A stretch of DNA of 64,000 nucleotides from Branchiostoma lanceolatum. Lineage: Eukaryota > Chordata > Leptocardii > Amphioxiformes > Branchiostomatidae. Numbering within the stretch: the first letter of the stretch is position 1; each line of letters opens with the position of its first letter. Below the pieces are notes generated by a model that saw nothing but the letters and a program-made list of their open reading frames with translations, did not search any database and was not told the DNA's origin. Made by a program: the position numbers and the translations under genes. Shown piece after piece: positions 29,970-41,176 of the stretch. The stretch covers positions 28,405,925 to 28,469,924 of the forward strand of contig NC_089725.1 in assembly GCF_035083965.1 (NCBI RefSeq), in the 5' to 3' direction.

Positions 29970-32900
29970 ACCTGTAGGCTGTAGCCATATCTACATAACA
30001 CACAGCTGATAGATATATAGACATGTAATCAGGCGAAACCTACGCTGTGTTCACTAGCTTGTGCTCATGATGATAAAAAGATAACACAGGCTAGACAAGA
30101 CTTCAAAGATCTTACGACTCCGACCCTGAAATGATAAATGTGTTGTTTAATTGTGCTTTTTCTCCTTTGTACTTATGCGCTTGTAGTTCACTGATTATAC
30201 TTTTGATTAGCACGTGTGTCCATCGATCTCCTCTTGTCACTTTAAGGTGAATGTGACCAGCATATAGACCCAAACTCCATCCTACCAGTCTTGTAGTACC
30301 TGCCCACATATTTGTCTGTTTATTGATTTCAATTTTCTTACATTTGAAGATTTCTGTCATGTAGTTTATTTGAGATAATTTGTTGCTCTTATGCTTTGCA
30401 TGTCCGCACCTGTTTTTTTTTTCATTTTCAGTATTTGTAATATTTGTTTTGTACTTCTGTAATGTATTCTGTCGATGACGACACGAAAATAAGCTGTAAG
30501 CTTGAGTCTGTCGTCATCATGTCATGTATTTAAATGTTGAAATAAAAAAAAAACTCCATGACTTAGTAGTCCAATGACCCCAATAACCTGGACTGTCATA
30601 ACTGATCAAAGGCTCGTACTGTCGCCTCTGGCCTCTACTACCTGCCACTCCAGCAAGTCTGATCTTTTGCGGTCTCTGACTTCCTGTCACTCTACTGACA
30701 CAGACATGGAGTCAACGAGATTGATGGAAAGAAAATATCTCCCTCCTCTTTGTTCAAGGTGGTGCGTTATTTGCGGACCAAGTATGGTCCCAATCTTCCA
30801 ATCCACGTTTGCTTTGAAGACCAGCCAGTCAACGACTTCAAGTCGATCTTCCTGATGCTGGAAGGACTGATGCCCGAACAGGAGATCAGAAGCTTCTACA
30901 CAGACTTCCCAAACACCTTTGTGTCAGCGTGTGGAACATCTTTCTACAAACAGGTACTCATGAAATCAGCAACAGAAGTACTCACCACCGGTAGAAACGA
31001 TGAAGAAAAGTGAACAAAACAAAAGAAGTGATTCGTTGTCCACGCGTAGTTTATTACCTTCGCCGAGAATGGTATGTTTTGGGTAGCGTTTGTGTGTCTG
31101 TATAATGAACAACATAACTCGAGATGGCCTGGATGGCTTGTTGATATTTGGTATGTGGGTAGGTATTGATGGGACCAAGAAATGATAAGATTTTAGGCCC
31201 CCTAGCGGCTTGTTACGGCACTGCATCGAAACTTCCTGTTTTTATATCTCGTGTTCTGGACATGCCACGGTGAGTGGTAGATAGCTCTTGGGGCAGAGAA
31301 TAAGTGGCATAGGTCTCCTAGTGGCTTTTTTGGAACTGCATGACTAGGTTTTGTTTCAGAAAGAGGATAACTCAAGAAGGGGTTGACTGATGGTAATGAT
31401 TTTCGGTACGTAGATAGCTTGAATGATGATCTACATAATTAGATGCTAAATATGCAAATCAGCATCTGATTTCACAAGTCTGCTACATAATTATTGCAGA
31501 GAAAGAGAGAAATGTTGATAGATAGAAAATATGCAAATGAAGACCTACATTCCATAATTAATGGAAAACTACTATAATTCCCAATAAAACACTCATAATA
31601 CGTCAGTCAGAAATGTCATAAATGTTAAGATCATTTGACGAAGGTATGAGGTGGTGGAACTCTAGTTTCCTAATGTTTCTGTTCCTTCCTTCTTAAATTT
31701 ATCACAGAAGACGAAATTCATTATTTCGCGACGCTTGGAAAATTTGATCAATAAGAAGTATCGAATATTTTGACGAAATCGCAGAAGTGTGATCTCTGAG
31801 GTTTCCTACTGTCAATCCATTTACTTTTGTAGGGACTTCGAGGTAGCTATAGAATGGAGAAGAACATTTTACGATGAAACACTTCTGTATTACAATAACA
31901 ATACATTGAAAACCCTTAGCTTTGTCATGAATTTGCGGTAGAGGGGTCACCACCAATATTGCTAAAATAAAAGCCCGCCAACGTGTCAAGGTTTACAATT
32001 TCCTCCCGATATTCTATTCTTAGTGCTTTCCTCCACTGTCCGTGCATTTTGGGTACTCCTCCACTGCCGTGCATTGGCTACAAGAGAAGCCTTGCAACCT
32101 GCCTAATGCAACGTTCCATAAATTTGAGACGGACGAGAAGTCGAGACAACTGTTTGCCAGCCAAGCCGCCAAGGACTGGGAGCTATTTCTTCTGCAAAGA
32201 GCAAAAGAACTCGTAACAGGTTCATTTGATTTACGAATGATTTATGAAATGAATAAGTTGATTGTTGCTGTTGCTGTTGCTGTTTTCATTGCTGTTAAGT
32301 TGACGGATGTGAATTTTTTTCTACACGGATTTTTTGCGTAAATGATATAATTCCTCTTATGCTTTCATAGCAAATAACAACAAAATATTTCATTTAAAAG
32401 TTATCGTTTCAATATGAGCGTTTATCTCCCTGTTAGGGGGTCATTTGATAGTTGCTGTTCTCAGTCGTAAAGTGCATGAAGTGGATATTTATGCACCGAC
32501 GCTAAAGGCCTTTGTGGACGATGGAACCATAACTGAGGTAAATCATGGTTTACAGGAACGATATTTGCGTTTATCGTCATTCTAAACATAAGGATAGGTC
32601 GTCATTTCTATCAGACAACTGTTCACATAAGACGAGACTTATACTTATGTCGCAAAAGGGTTTTAAGGAGTGCTCGAGTTAACTGATGATTCCACCGTCC
32701 CGAAATAACTTGAAGCAAATGAAGAATACAGTATTGATAGCTTTATGTATGTCATGTAAATACAATTGGGTATATAGACGATTGTATGCAATTAATGTTG
32801 CCATTTTGCAGGATGAGTTCATTAATACAAATGTCGCGGTGTACTTTCGAACTGTTGACGAAGTCAAAGCACCCTTCGACGCGGAAAACTCTGCAGTTCA

Positions 32901-33627
32901 AAAGGCCGGTCTGAGGATACTTTCCGCCAGGGAAAAGGTTAGAAATAGTTGTTTTGAAGTATAGAGTGAATCTTACAATGAGAACATCCATATCGAACCC
33001 TAACTGGTCAACTGACAACTATATATTTGAGTTTTTTTAATGTCTTATGGTATAATTCAGGTAGAATTTTCACCCATTACAATGATGTGGTGAAAAATGA
33101 ATGAATATTCAGTGGTTGTTTTCAGACGATTGAATGCCAACTTTACCAAAAAGTGATTGAGAAGGTTCTAGACGTACATGACTATGCCCGGCGTATAGTA
33201 TCAGGGTGTCGAGCCTGGAGCAACTCTTCAGTCATGTCAGGTGAGTTGAATCATATTAATTATACTTTTGGAATAGCAAAATTATACTATTAGCTATACT
33301 AATAACTATACTATACTATTTGTTTACTTTAAGAAAGGTAGACCTCAAGCTACCTATACATCACAGCCCTGTCGGATGGTCTGCTGCAGCCAGATATATC
33401 TGCTTTATCAGTACGGGTCTGATTTGGAGTTCCATAAGCAGTGCAGGTCAGACCCGTAAAATTCTCTTTTATTCCCTTCAGGCCTTGCTGACACCAGGCC
33501 GGTCCAAGAGAAGGCTGACATTGTCGATAAGTTCTACAAGAAGTTAGAACAAGACGTGGCCAAAGCTCCTAACCTGTACAAGTTATCTTACAGTCACACC
33601 TACGTCCACATCTGTAAAGTAAAATAG
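27819..33627 (+). CDS. SABATH-family SAM-dependent carboxyl methyltransferase
   Basis: Eight exons join in phase: 27819-27842, 28655-28864, 30759-30953, 32024-32219, 32437-32537, 32812-32937, 33126-33240 and 33482-33627. They code 370 aa, the normal length for the family (Methyltransf_7: plant salicylate, jasmonate and gibberellin methyltransferases). The N-terminal GAYTKAQ corresponds to the substrate/SAM loop with the conserved Gln; the SAM-binding motif I is FNIVDYGAADGGVDMPL. It also has HVCFEDQPVNDFKSIF (plant counterpart FLNDLPGNDFN), FVSACGTSFYKQCFPPLSVH (GVPGSFYGRLFP in plants), SSTAVHWLQEKP with the carboxylate-contacting Trp, and GGHLIVAVLSR (GGRMVLTFLGR). The protein is presumably cytosolic and methylates a small carboxylic acid; the substrate is not predictable. 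The first coding exon is only eight codons (MDDEYTVT) and is the least certain part. Confidence 0.9.
28050..28560 (+). repeat. Degenerate interspersed repeat in SABATH intron 1
   Basis: Contains ACATATAACTGAGAAAGAGA, ATAGTGGTAAATGA and TTTGGAWRTTAA blocks in the same order as 54990-55260, so it belongs to the family also seen at 31060-31640. Confidence 0.55.
29935..29966. repeat. (AT)16 microsatellite
   Basis: A 32-bp pure AT dinucleotide run in intron 2 of the SABATH gene. Confidence 0.95.
30395..30555 (+). mobile_element. Possible non-LTR retrotransposon 3' tail
   Basis: Pyrimidine-rich and T-rich sequence, then an inverted pair (GATGACGAC...GTCGTCATC), ATAAGCTGTAAGCTTGAGTC and ATTTAAATGTTGAAATAAA followed by a short A run. 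This is the kind of 3' end seen in LINE copies. No RT or endonuclease sequence is seen upstream, so it would be a 5'-truncated fragment. Confidence 0.3.
31060..31640 (+). repeat. Interspersed repeat (GATTTTGGGCCCCCT family)
   Basis: Starts TACCTTCGCCGAGAATGGTA, then TTGATATTTGGTATGTGGGTAGG, GATTTTAGGCCCCCTAGCGG, AGAGGATAACTCAAGAAGGGG and an ATTTGCATAAT-rich end. Order and sequence match 54446-55260. It lies in intron 3 of the SABATH gene. Confidence 0.7.
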
Positions 33628-33892
33628 TTTTTCTATATGCCAGTCCACTAGCATGCAGGTGACGAGTACTTGATATTACTGGCAGAAAAAAATACATCGG
33701 TACCCAGCACCAGGGCACACTTGTGTTGAATATTGAGCGCTCTATAATAATTTGAAAACTGACATAATTTCGGTAGCAAAAGTTAGGTTGTAAGATCCTT
33801 TTTTAACATTCAAAAAGATCAACTGAAGGAAGTGTGGTTTAATGCTATCTTTTCTAATTCGTTTAATCATGATGACGATAATGAAATGACAG

Positions 33893-34180
33893 ATGTATGG
33901 AGCAGATTCAGAACCAGAAAGGCAGTATCAAAGTATCAAGCAGGAATCAAGGGACCCAAAGTATGATGCTTTACATCATAACACTGAAATCAAATCATTA
34001 CAAACAGAGGCCCATGAAGAGCAAGATGCAGATCCTTTCAGGATGTGGACCGTTATGTCATCACAGCTTGTGCCTTTGGCTGAAACCGAGAGCCACACAG
34101 CTCAATCAAGTTCAGTACTTGAAAACATTGACATTGGTGCCCAGTCACTATCAAGGGACGAAGATGAGACATTAATGTAG
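33893..34180 (+). CDS. Possible orphan terminal exon with tyrosine motifs
   Basis: A 95-codon ORF (MYGADSEPERQYQSIKQ...DEDETLM) directly after AATGACAG, a possible splice acceptor. It is rich in Gln, Glu, Asp and Ser and has YQSI and YDAL motifs, the composition of a receptor cytoplasmic tail. No membrane or ectodomain exon is seen nearby on the plus strand, and an overlapping frame is also open. It may be a relic exon or chance. Confidence 0.25.
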   Translation: MYGADSEPERQYQSIKQESRDPKYDALHHNTEIKSLQTEAHEEQDADPFRMWTVMSSQLVPLAETESHTAQSSSVLENIDIGAQSLSRDEDETLM

Positions 34181-34604
34181 GTGATGTCGTTTGTTTTTGT
34201 TTTTGCATTGTTTGGGGGGCCTACTCAGGGCCTGTTCAATAATCGTTTGTACAAAACTAGAATTATGTTGTATGTTTTGTTACATCACCGTTTCCTTTTT
34301 ATCATATTAGTTGTATGTGCATTGAAAATAACTAAGATCATTCCAATAGCCAATTTGAATATAATTTGTAGCACTCACAGAGACCCTTACCTGGGACTGG
34401 TCTCCACAATATGATATAGTACTACTCTGGACCTGGACCGTACCCGGACTTGAATTTTCTGTACCGGTACCCACCTCTACTGTTTGTACCCTTGCAATTA
34501 GCCTACGGGCATGAATTTTCAAATAAAAGATTATTTATTATGGAATATTGGCAGACCTCGACACACCTGTGGCACCAATAGAAGGACCGTTTTTGGATGC
34601 AATG

Positions 34605-34790
34605 AAATAAAGTCATACCTTAGACATGTAATTTCTCCCCTGTATAGTGATATTGTAAGAGTAGAGTCCAACTTTACCTGCCGAAACAGGTGCATGTGAG
34701 CTTCGAGAAAGATGTTAATCTACCGTTAGATGGGAAAATGTGTATTGAAGAGATAAATGAAGGCTTGACCATTGATGCTACTAACATATT
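34605..34790 (+). repeat. Dispersed repeat also found at 23968-24155
   Basis: Shares GTAATTTCTC, GAGTAGAGTCCAACTTTACC, TCGAGAAAGATGTTAA and ATAAATGAAGGCTT with the copy downstream of PSMD8. Here it lies between the SABATH gene and the first NXPE-like gene. Confidence 0.65.
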
Positions 34791-35323
34791 CTTGCATACC
34801 TGTTTTATATTCTAGTGTCTGTTTACTACGTAATGGCCTTGATGCAGACAGTGTGAGGGAGGGAAAAAGACTAAGGAAGTGAGCATGCCTGTAAGAGATA
34901 TGTTTACGGGGCTATTTACATTGAGGAGACTCATCCAAACTCAATCCGACCCGACAAGGAAGCTAATTCCAACTCAGACAGTAGTGGGTGCTTTAAGAAA
35001 TGCTTTATTTATATATTTGCACAAAAACATAAACAGTGAAGGAATGAAATGTATTATAGAAAGCAAACTACTGTCCTGTTCTAACCCCTTAGAAAGATGG
35101 TGAGGGAATGTTCTGTGTTGTTAGGGCGAAATGCTGGACTCTATAACTAATGTTTTTTGTTCAGTCTTCTCAAACTCTAGCCTGTGGTACAAAAGTTCTG
35201 GCTGTCAGGGGCTCATTGGGACTCCTCCAAGGGCCTGACATTAGAAGGGCTCCTAGAAGCTTGCTTTAGTCAGGGTATGGTCTACGCAGGGTACAATTAG
35301 TTCAAAACACATTAACTGGCTTG

Positions 35324-38300
35324 TCAGAGCTCCAAGTCGGGGCAGATATGTGACAGCATCATGTTCAGTTGACTGTCCACCATAGCTTGATCTGGGTGAA
35401 TGGCGTCTTTGCCCGGCTGACACACGCTCATGTCCCACGTGTCCAACACAACCACGTCTGGATCCGCCCGGAACATCTCTCGTATCACCTCCGTGATCTG
35501 GTAAGCCAGCCAGTCGCTCCCTAGCAGGTAATACCACAATTTTCCGCCCTCATGCTCTCGTGTTGTTCCAGTTCTGACGAAAACCCGCGTGCCAGGACTT
35601 CTGCGCATGAGACGGTGTATGGCGCACCGTATAGCGTATATCCGCGACCGGAACACGTCCAACGGCTCTGCCGTAAAGTGAGCCCACAGACCGACGGCTA
35701 TGATCGTGTTCGGGCCTCCTTGGATGGAGTCAACCATTTCGACAGTGTACCTGGCATGGTTAAAGACAACCTGATGGGATCCCGGTCTGGGGAAGCCGTG
35801 GAATTCTTGACGAACAGAGATGTTCCCTTCGCTGTTGTCCCCACGTCTATCAAATGCAGGATCTGTAACATATGATGGTTTGTTTGTTTGTTTTATGTGT
35901 AATTCAGCTGTGGCAAAGAAATGTATCGACTCGGAAGTGATTCTTGTTACAGTTTCAGATCTATATTCTCTCCAAGGATTATTCTTCATAGAACACCATG
36001 ATACTTTCTAGGGTGTGGTCATCTTGAAATCAACTCAGCCGCTCATGAAAATTTGAACAACAAATTGAGATATTTCAGTCTCAGGAAGATATACTAGTAT
36101 TCATTTGCCTTTGTGCCAAATCTCAACGCATTTAATGAAAAATTGAGCCTGTTATGAAACCACTTGCATAATTTTTTACTGCCCCACGTAATTTACGTGC
36201 GTAAAAAATGAAAAATCGACAAACCTGAATCAGTCGTGGCTTTCAACGGTACTACCTCCTGTAATTGCAAGTACCACTGTCGAATGGTGGAGTCACCTGG
36301 AGTAAAACAAAGAAAAGCGTACGAAGCAAAAAAAAAACAAGTTGGGCAAAAAAGTTGTGTTCATATACTATCCAAGTGCTCAGGGAGGTTGCGCAAATGA
36401 CTGAATACTAGTATACAGTATATGGTATATGGTATACCAAACAATAGAATCTTTATGATATTGTTAATTTTTGTTCGTCCACATATTTTTGTTTAGTTCG
36501 AAATTAACTTTAGCATGCATTAGTAATTTACGGCATATATATACGGCAAACGCGAAAGATGTCATCCATGTAATCAAATCAGTATGACCTCGAAGGGATC
36601 TGGTTATCAATATTACTCCAAACAAAATCTGGTTTGTCATCACTTGGACATAGACCACAATGCATAACGACTGCACATGCGCACTCGGTACTGTGAGGTG
36701 GCGTATTGACACTCGGTCGGGAAGCAAAATAGCAGATCTCTAGACTACAAATGATACGTACCTTTCATGTACACGGACTTGTTAGCCAGGCACCGTCGGA
36801 TGTCCTCCTTAGTGAACACCCGGACATTGCACGCCGATGACTTCCAGACCTTGCCTGACCAATGTCCCAATGATGTCCCAAATGAAGCTTGGGACTCACG
36901 AGCGTTCATTGTACACGGTGGCAATTGTTGAGGTGTCGGTCCTTCTGGATCAAGGACACGTATGGCCTCCTTGGAGTCTAGTTCTGCTTCTATATATGGC
37001 CTGTGTGTCGGGGAACGTGTTATGTCAAAGCTAAAGGCATGCCTTTCATACAAAACATTATGCTGTAAATATTTGTCATGAAGATATACTAGTTGGGGAT
37101 AGGGTGTGCACCTCACCCGAACTCAGTCGAACCCAGTGTACATGGGCAATGACTTTATATGATGCTCCGGATACATTGTCAATGCAATTATGAATAATAG
37201 ATTTACCAGTTTTTATATTTCACCCATACTTAAGTATTGGCGCAAATATATTGTTTTCATATTTCACTCGAGTGAAATATATTGTTTTTGTCATCGCCGG
37301 TTTCGGCTCCTCCGTCTCCTGTCATTTCAGTTAGATCGATTCAACTCAGTCATTTTTGTGCTATGCTAAGATCTATGACCAAAACAGCATTATCGCCATG
37401 CTGAACTAAAAAAAAGGTATAAAAAACTTTCCCATGCGGACCCCAACAGTGACGATCCAATATGGTGGGCAGAAATTCCTTCCATTTTGTATACGAGCCG
37501 GGTAATATGAACAAAACTGGCCAATATTTAGGACTTGTTACGTGTTTTATATTCATAATTGACAAGACAATGTATCCGGAGCGTCACATAAGGTCCGGCT
37601 TGCGCCATGTACACTGCATATTAGACCCGGGTGAGTTCGGATGAGTTCGGGTGAGGTATTAGGCATATCGGCTGAACGGGTAGTATGTTAATGTACATGC
37701 TTGTATGAACTTCACTTAACTTTACTTATCAGAATTTTTGAGATTGTAATATGGGTTAGTACTTTTATGATCACTTACTTTTGGAAAAGTGCCTTTTCCT
37801 TTTTGGACAAGAGACCCGCTGCCCTTCGGCGGCTCTCGTCCCCGTCCCAATGGCACAATTCGATGGAGGAGCACAAAAGTTTTTCCGTTTTCTGGCAAAT
37901 CCAGGTTCCGTTCGCCTTTTGTTTGGAGAAATCACACAGTTGGTGGGGTGACAGGCTGGGATTGGCAGAGATGTAGCATTCTCGTTTTTCGGTGGCTTTC
38001 GTTTGGAAATCGACGAAGGTGCAGTAGAAAAGTCTCTTGTTCGGAATTTCTCGCACTTTCTGCAGAACATTCACTGCTTCGCTAGGGTGGACCAACTGGA
38101 TCCTTATCTGATATCAGCGATAGAAAACTAGATCAAGTCAAGAAGGCATCGGTATGTTGAGTAGGCTAACGTTTTGTTTTGTGCCAAGAGTACCCAAAAA
38201 AAAAAACAAGTCCGTAAGGACAGGGAAAAGTTGTAAATTGACGAAAAACGCACTCACTGTAATCATGCTGTCACAAGCTGCCCCACCCATTGTCCCCCAT

Positions 38301-39603
38301 TTTTTACCGAATCTGTAATCTTTTAGTGTAACTGTTACTTACCGAAACGTTTCCTACCCAGTAGAGCGGGAACTGCACGGTGTAGGTGCCGTTACAGTGG
38401 TCAGTGACGAGACCGGCGCTACTGGCCTTTGGAGAACGGTCACCGCTGATGAGTCTGGCACGAAAAAAGTCTCCTCCGTACGTCTTCGGCCGTCGTTTCT
38501 TGTCTCTCGCCACCACCCTCACGGTAAGAACGTCTCCTCGGCGATACCGTCTGTCTCTATTTAACACGACAATCTCCATGTACTTTGGGTAGGTGACCTG
38601 GTCGATGACGAGAGGTTCGTTGGGGAGGCAAGGTTGGACTGCGTCTGGCTCAATGAGGAGAGGGTTGACTGGTGGCTTCATGAGGTGAGATTTCAACAAC
38701 GGCTTTGGAACTGTAGCGTCCTGTCCCCAGTTCAGTAATCCTAGATAGGAAAACTCCATAGTCTGCAAGACGTATGAAGAACAACGTCTTAACACTTGTT
38801 AGTATACTTCAATTAATCGGTCGTCTGTACGGTCGTTTTTTTTTTAAAACAATATTTACACTACAGTTTCTGAGATCTTAACATTCTCTAAGCATTTCCC
38901 TTTTTACACATAGTAAGGCGTAAAAGTATGCCGCTTCTTTGCGAGCACCAGAGCTCCATTCGTATCCACCGCCCAAAAATCGTGATCATAGCGGGCTTGT
39001 CCAGAACACAGAGAAAGCAGTTCTGCTGCAGTGCCAATGAAAGCCAAAAGGGGTCCAAAATCTAATGGTTTCGTCGATAGGACAGGACCTAACCACTTAC
39101 CAAATTTCATAACGAACTGTTCATCACTTCTTGAGTCATACTGCTAAGTACAAAGCTACAAGCAAACATACATACATATACATGGTAAAACGCCACAGAA
39201 AATTTAACCTTCTTGGCGAAGGTAGTAATAATTTTGAGCGGGTATCACTATATTTCGAACGATCCATGATGAATGAAGTGACCTTCATTTTCCATTACAA
39301 TTCAACACAAAGGATAGAACCTGTGGTCCTGGAGATTTTTCATACCCTCCTGTTTACTAAATAATATCGTGTTTGCTGTATGTTGCATGTCCGCGAAAGA
39401 ATGTGGTAGAGGAACCATTGGCAGCCGCAGGGTATAAAGCGGCATACCCAGACATGTTTTTGATTGATGATGATGTTTACTCGGGGGAAGCATGATATCG
39501 CTCTAGTGTAACCATATGTAGCAAGGTGAAAATTACATACCGCCATGTAAATCAGCACAGTCACCACAAACAGAGCAACTCTCGGCCGGGCAATGGTCGT
39601 CAT
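35324..39603 (-). CDS. NXPE: NXPE-like protein, copy A (complete)
   Basis: Six exons join in phase: 39541-39603, 38343-38762, 37779-38107, 36762-37042, 36225-36296 and 35324-35862 (567 aa, like vertebrate NXPE1-4). Exon 1 is a hydrophobic signal/anchor (VALFVVTVLIYMA). Exon 2 holds the Ig-like neurexophilin domain (YGGDFFRARLIS, VTDHCNGTYTVQFPLYWVG), continued in exon 3 (LVHPSEAV, then Cys-rich). Exon 4 ends SVYMK, and exon 5 opens with the esterase block GDSTIRQW. Exon 6 ends with LDTWDMSVCQPGKDAIHPDQ, carrying the DxxH pair, and LNMMLSHIC. The catalytic Ser-Asp-His residues of a PC-esterase are thus all present. The protein is likely secreted or Golgi-resident and may modify glycans or glycoproteins (family inference). 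Exon 4 uses a weak acceptor (GTATGAAAG|GCATGCC), the only one nearby that keeps the frame. The stop differs from the other copies (CPDLEL versus CPT). An AATAAA on the minus strand near 35003-35008 could be the poly(A) signal. Confidence 0.88.
38900..39240 (-). repeat. Old interspersed repeat in NXPE-like intron 1
   Basis: On the minus strand it reads ATGAAATTTGGTAAGTGGTT, then ATTTTGGACCCCTTTTGGC and CACTGCAGCAGAACTGC, and on the plus strand ends with CTTCTTGGCGAAGGTA. It occurs at the same place in copies B (44800-45130) and C (52600-52930) and partly in D (60040-60260), so it predates the duplications. Open frames through it are not conserved as protein. Confidence 0.7.
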
Positions 39604-39895
39604 TGTAGACAACTTGAGCCACACATCGCAGACGAAAAAGGATCACACGCAGAAAGTCGTCAATCCTAATACTGTATAAGGAATTTAAACTCGTCAACAT
39701 GCGTTTAAGACACGCTATCAGGTACGTTGTAGTTCGCCCATCTACGACGCACTTGGATGGAGTACAGGCGCGTTGTGCTATGTCTTAGTGTGTCCGACGA
39801 ACTCCGTTTTTGTGTCCCTTGTGTGACCTTTGTGCTATTACGTCAAGAACAGGTTTAGGTGCGGCTGACGTATTGATTTATCTATGACCCGCGGA

Positions 39896-39903
39896 TATAT
39901 AAG
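39896..39903 (+). promoter_or_regulatory. Conserved TATATAAG box upstream of NXPE-like copy A
   Basis: CGGATATATAAGATGTCGCTC lies about 290 bp upstream of the copy A start codon. The same box lies upstream of B (45776-45783), C (53594-53601, TATATAAA) and in the D-E interval (61389-61396), in a well conserved block. The best match to TATAWAAG is on the plus strand, which points away from the NXPE-like genes; on the minus strand it reads CTTATATATCC, still a possible TATA box. Confidence 0.45.
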
Positions 39904-40890
39904 ATGTCGCTCACCTTGTAGCGGCTAGTGGCGCACAGGCCAGCTTTACACACACACATACACGTAGTTATACTCTAGTTAACGAGTTAAAGCGTATACA
40001 AAGTTCTGCTTCCAGTATTCTCTCGAGAAAAATGTGCGGTTCTCTGTGGCAAATGTGGCACATACGAAAAATGCTTATGGTAATTCCTCCTCGTTTAAAC
40101 TTAACCAATACTCTAAGTGTGTTTCAAAGTGATTATTTTCATGGTTTAACTATGTGTTGCAATGAAAAGTTCATTTATCTATTAATTTATTTAGTTATCA
40201 ATATTCTCCACACACATGCATGTGGGTGGGGTGAGAGAACATGTGGTGACGCCTTTTCTAGATCTCACCCCGGAAACATATACAACATCACAAATAGTTT
40301 GCATTATACATCATAAAAGGACATAGTCAACCACAATTAAGCGTAATTAAACATATTGCACTATGCATTGTTACAGGACAACAGAGTTAAATGCTTATTG
40401 AACATATTGCACTATTCATTCAGTAAACTACCGTGGCTTAAAGCAAGACACGTAGAACATCTATAGGCAGATGTCCATCATGTACAGAGATTGTCAGTTG
40501 CAAAGTGATCATTGAACCTGTCTGATAGCGACTCGACAAGACACCGGACTGCTTGGAAAGAGTCGGACTGCTGTGAGGCCACCGCCCCCATGTTACGGAC
40601 TGAACGTCGAGATTAATGGTTCCATTCGGCTACAAGGCGAAAAAAAATTCGGACGTCGCAAATGTTGATGTTTTACAACGAATTGGCATTAGCAGGTGAG
40701 ACCGACTACTTCTTGTTGGTCTTGTGGAAAATGAGACATTTAGTGGTCCCTATCCCTTAGAAAGATGGTGAGGAAATATTCTGTGTCTGTTAGGGCGAAA
40801 TGTTGGGCTCAGTAGCTTACACTTTTTTAAATTCATTTTCTCAAAACCCTAGCCTGTGTTGCACACGTTCTCGCTGTCGGGGATTCATTG

Positions 40891-41031
40891 TAGTCTCCAA
40901 CCAGACCCAATGGATTGCAAAGACCGTATCCAACTGGGAGAAGGAGCTTGTAATGCAATGGGTTGCAACACGTACTTCCTCTGCCAGTTTGATACGGTCT
41001 TTATGCAACCTATAGATCTGCTTGGAGATTA
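40891..41031. mobile_element. hAT-like MITE in the A-B interval
   Basis: 141 bp with ends TAGTCTCCAACCAGA and TCTGCTTGGAGATTA (inverted, a few mismatches) and internal inverted CAAAGACCGTATC/GATACGGTCTTTATG. It is flanked by direct repeats of GATTCATTG (8-9 bp), the target duplication size of hAT elements. Empty sites exist at the matching positions in the C-D interval (about 55440) and left of copy A (about 35215). Confidence 0.85.
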
Positions 41032-41176
41032 GATTCATTGGGCCTCCTTCTAGGGGCCTGACCATTGGAAGGACTCATAGAAGCTTGATTTAGTCAGGCT
41101 ATAGTATATGGTCTACGCAGGGTACAATTAGTTTTCAAACACTTTCATTCCGTTTACTGACTGGCTTGTCAAACCT

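Noticed and set aside
35552-35875. Plus-strand 107-codon frame conserved in NXPE-like copies A, B and C
   Set aside because: It is the antisense shadow of exon 6; its conservation follows from the esterase exon, and in copies D and E the frame is shortened.
38904-39110. Minus-strand frame MKFGKWLGP... seen in copies A, B and C
   Set aside because: It is part of an interspersed repeat in intron 1 and is degraded in copy D; exons 1 and 2 join in phase without it.
40032-40316. Coding gene downstream of the plus-strand TATATAAG box
   Set aside because: The frame starting MCGSLW is interrupted by a stop after six codons in the B-C and C-D copies, so it is not under protein constraint.
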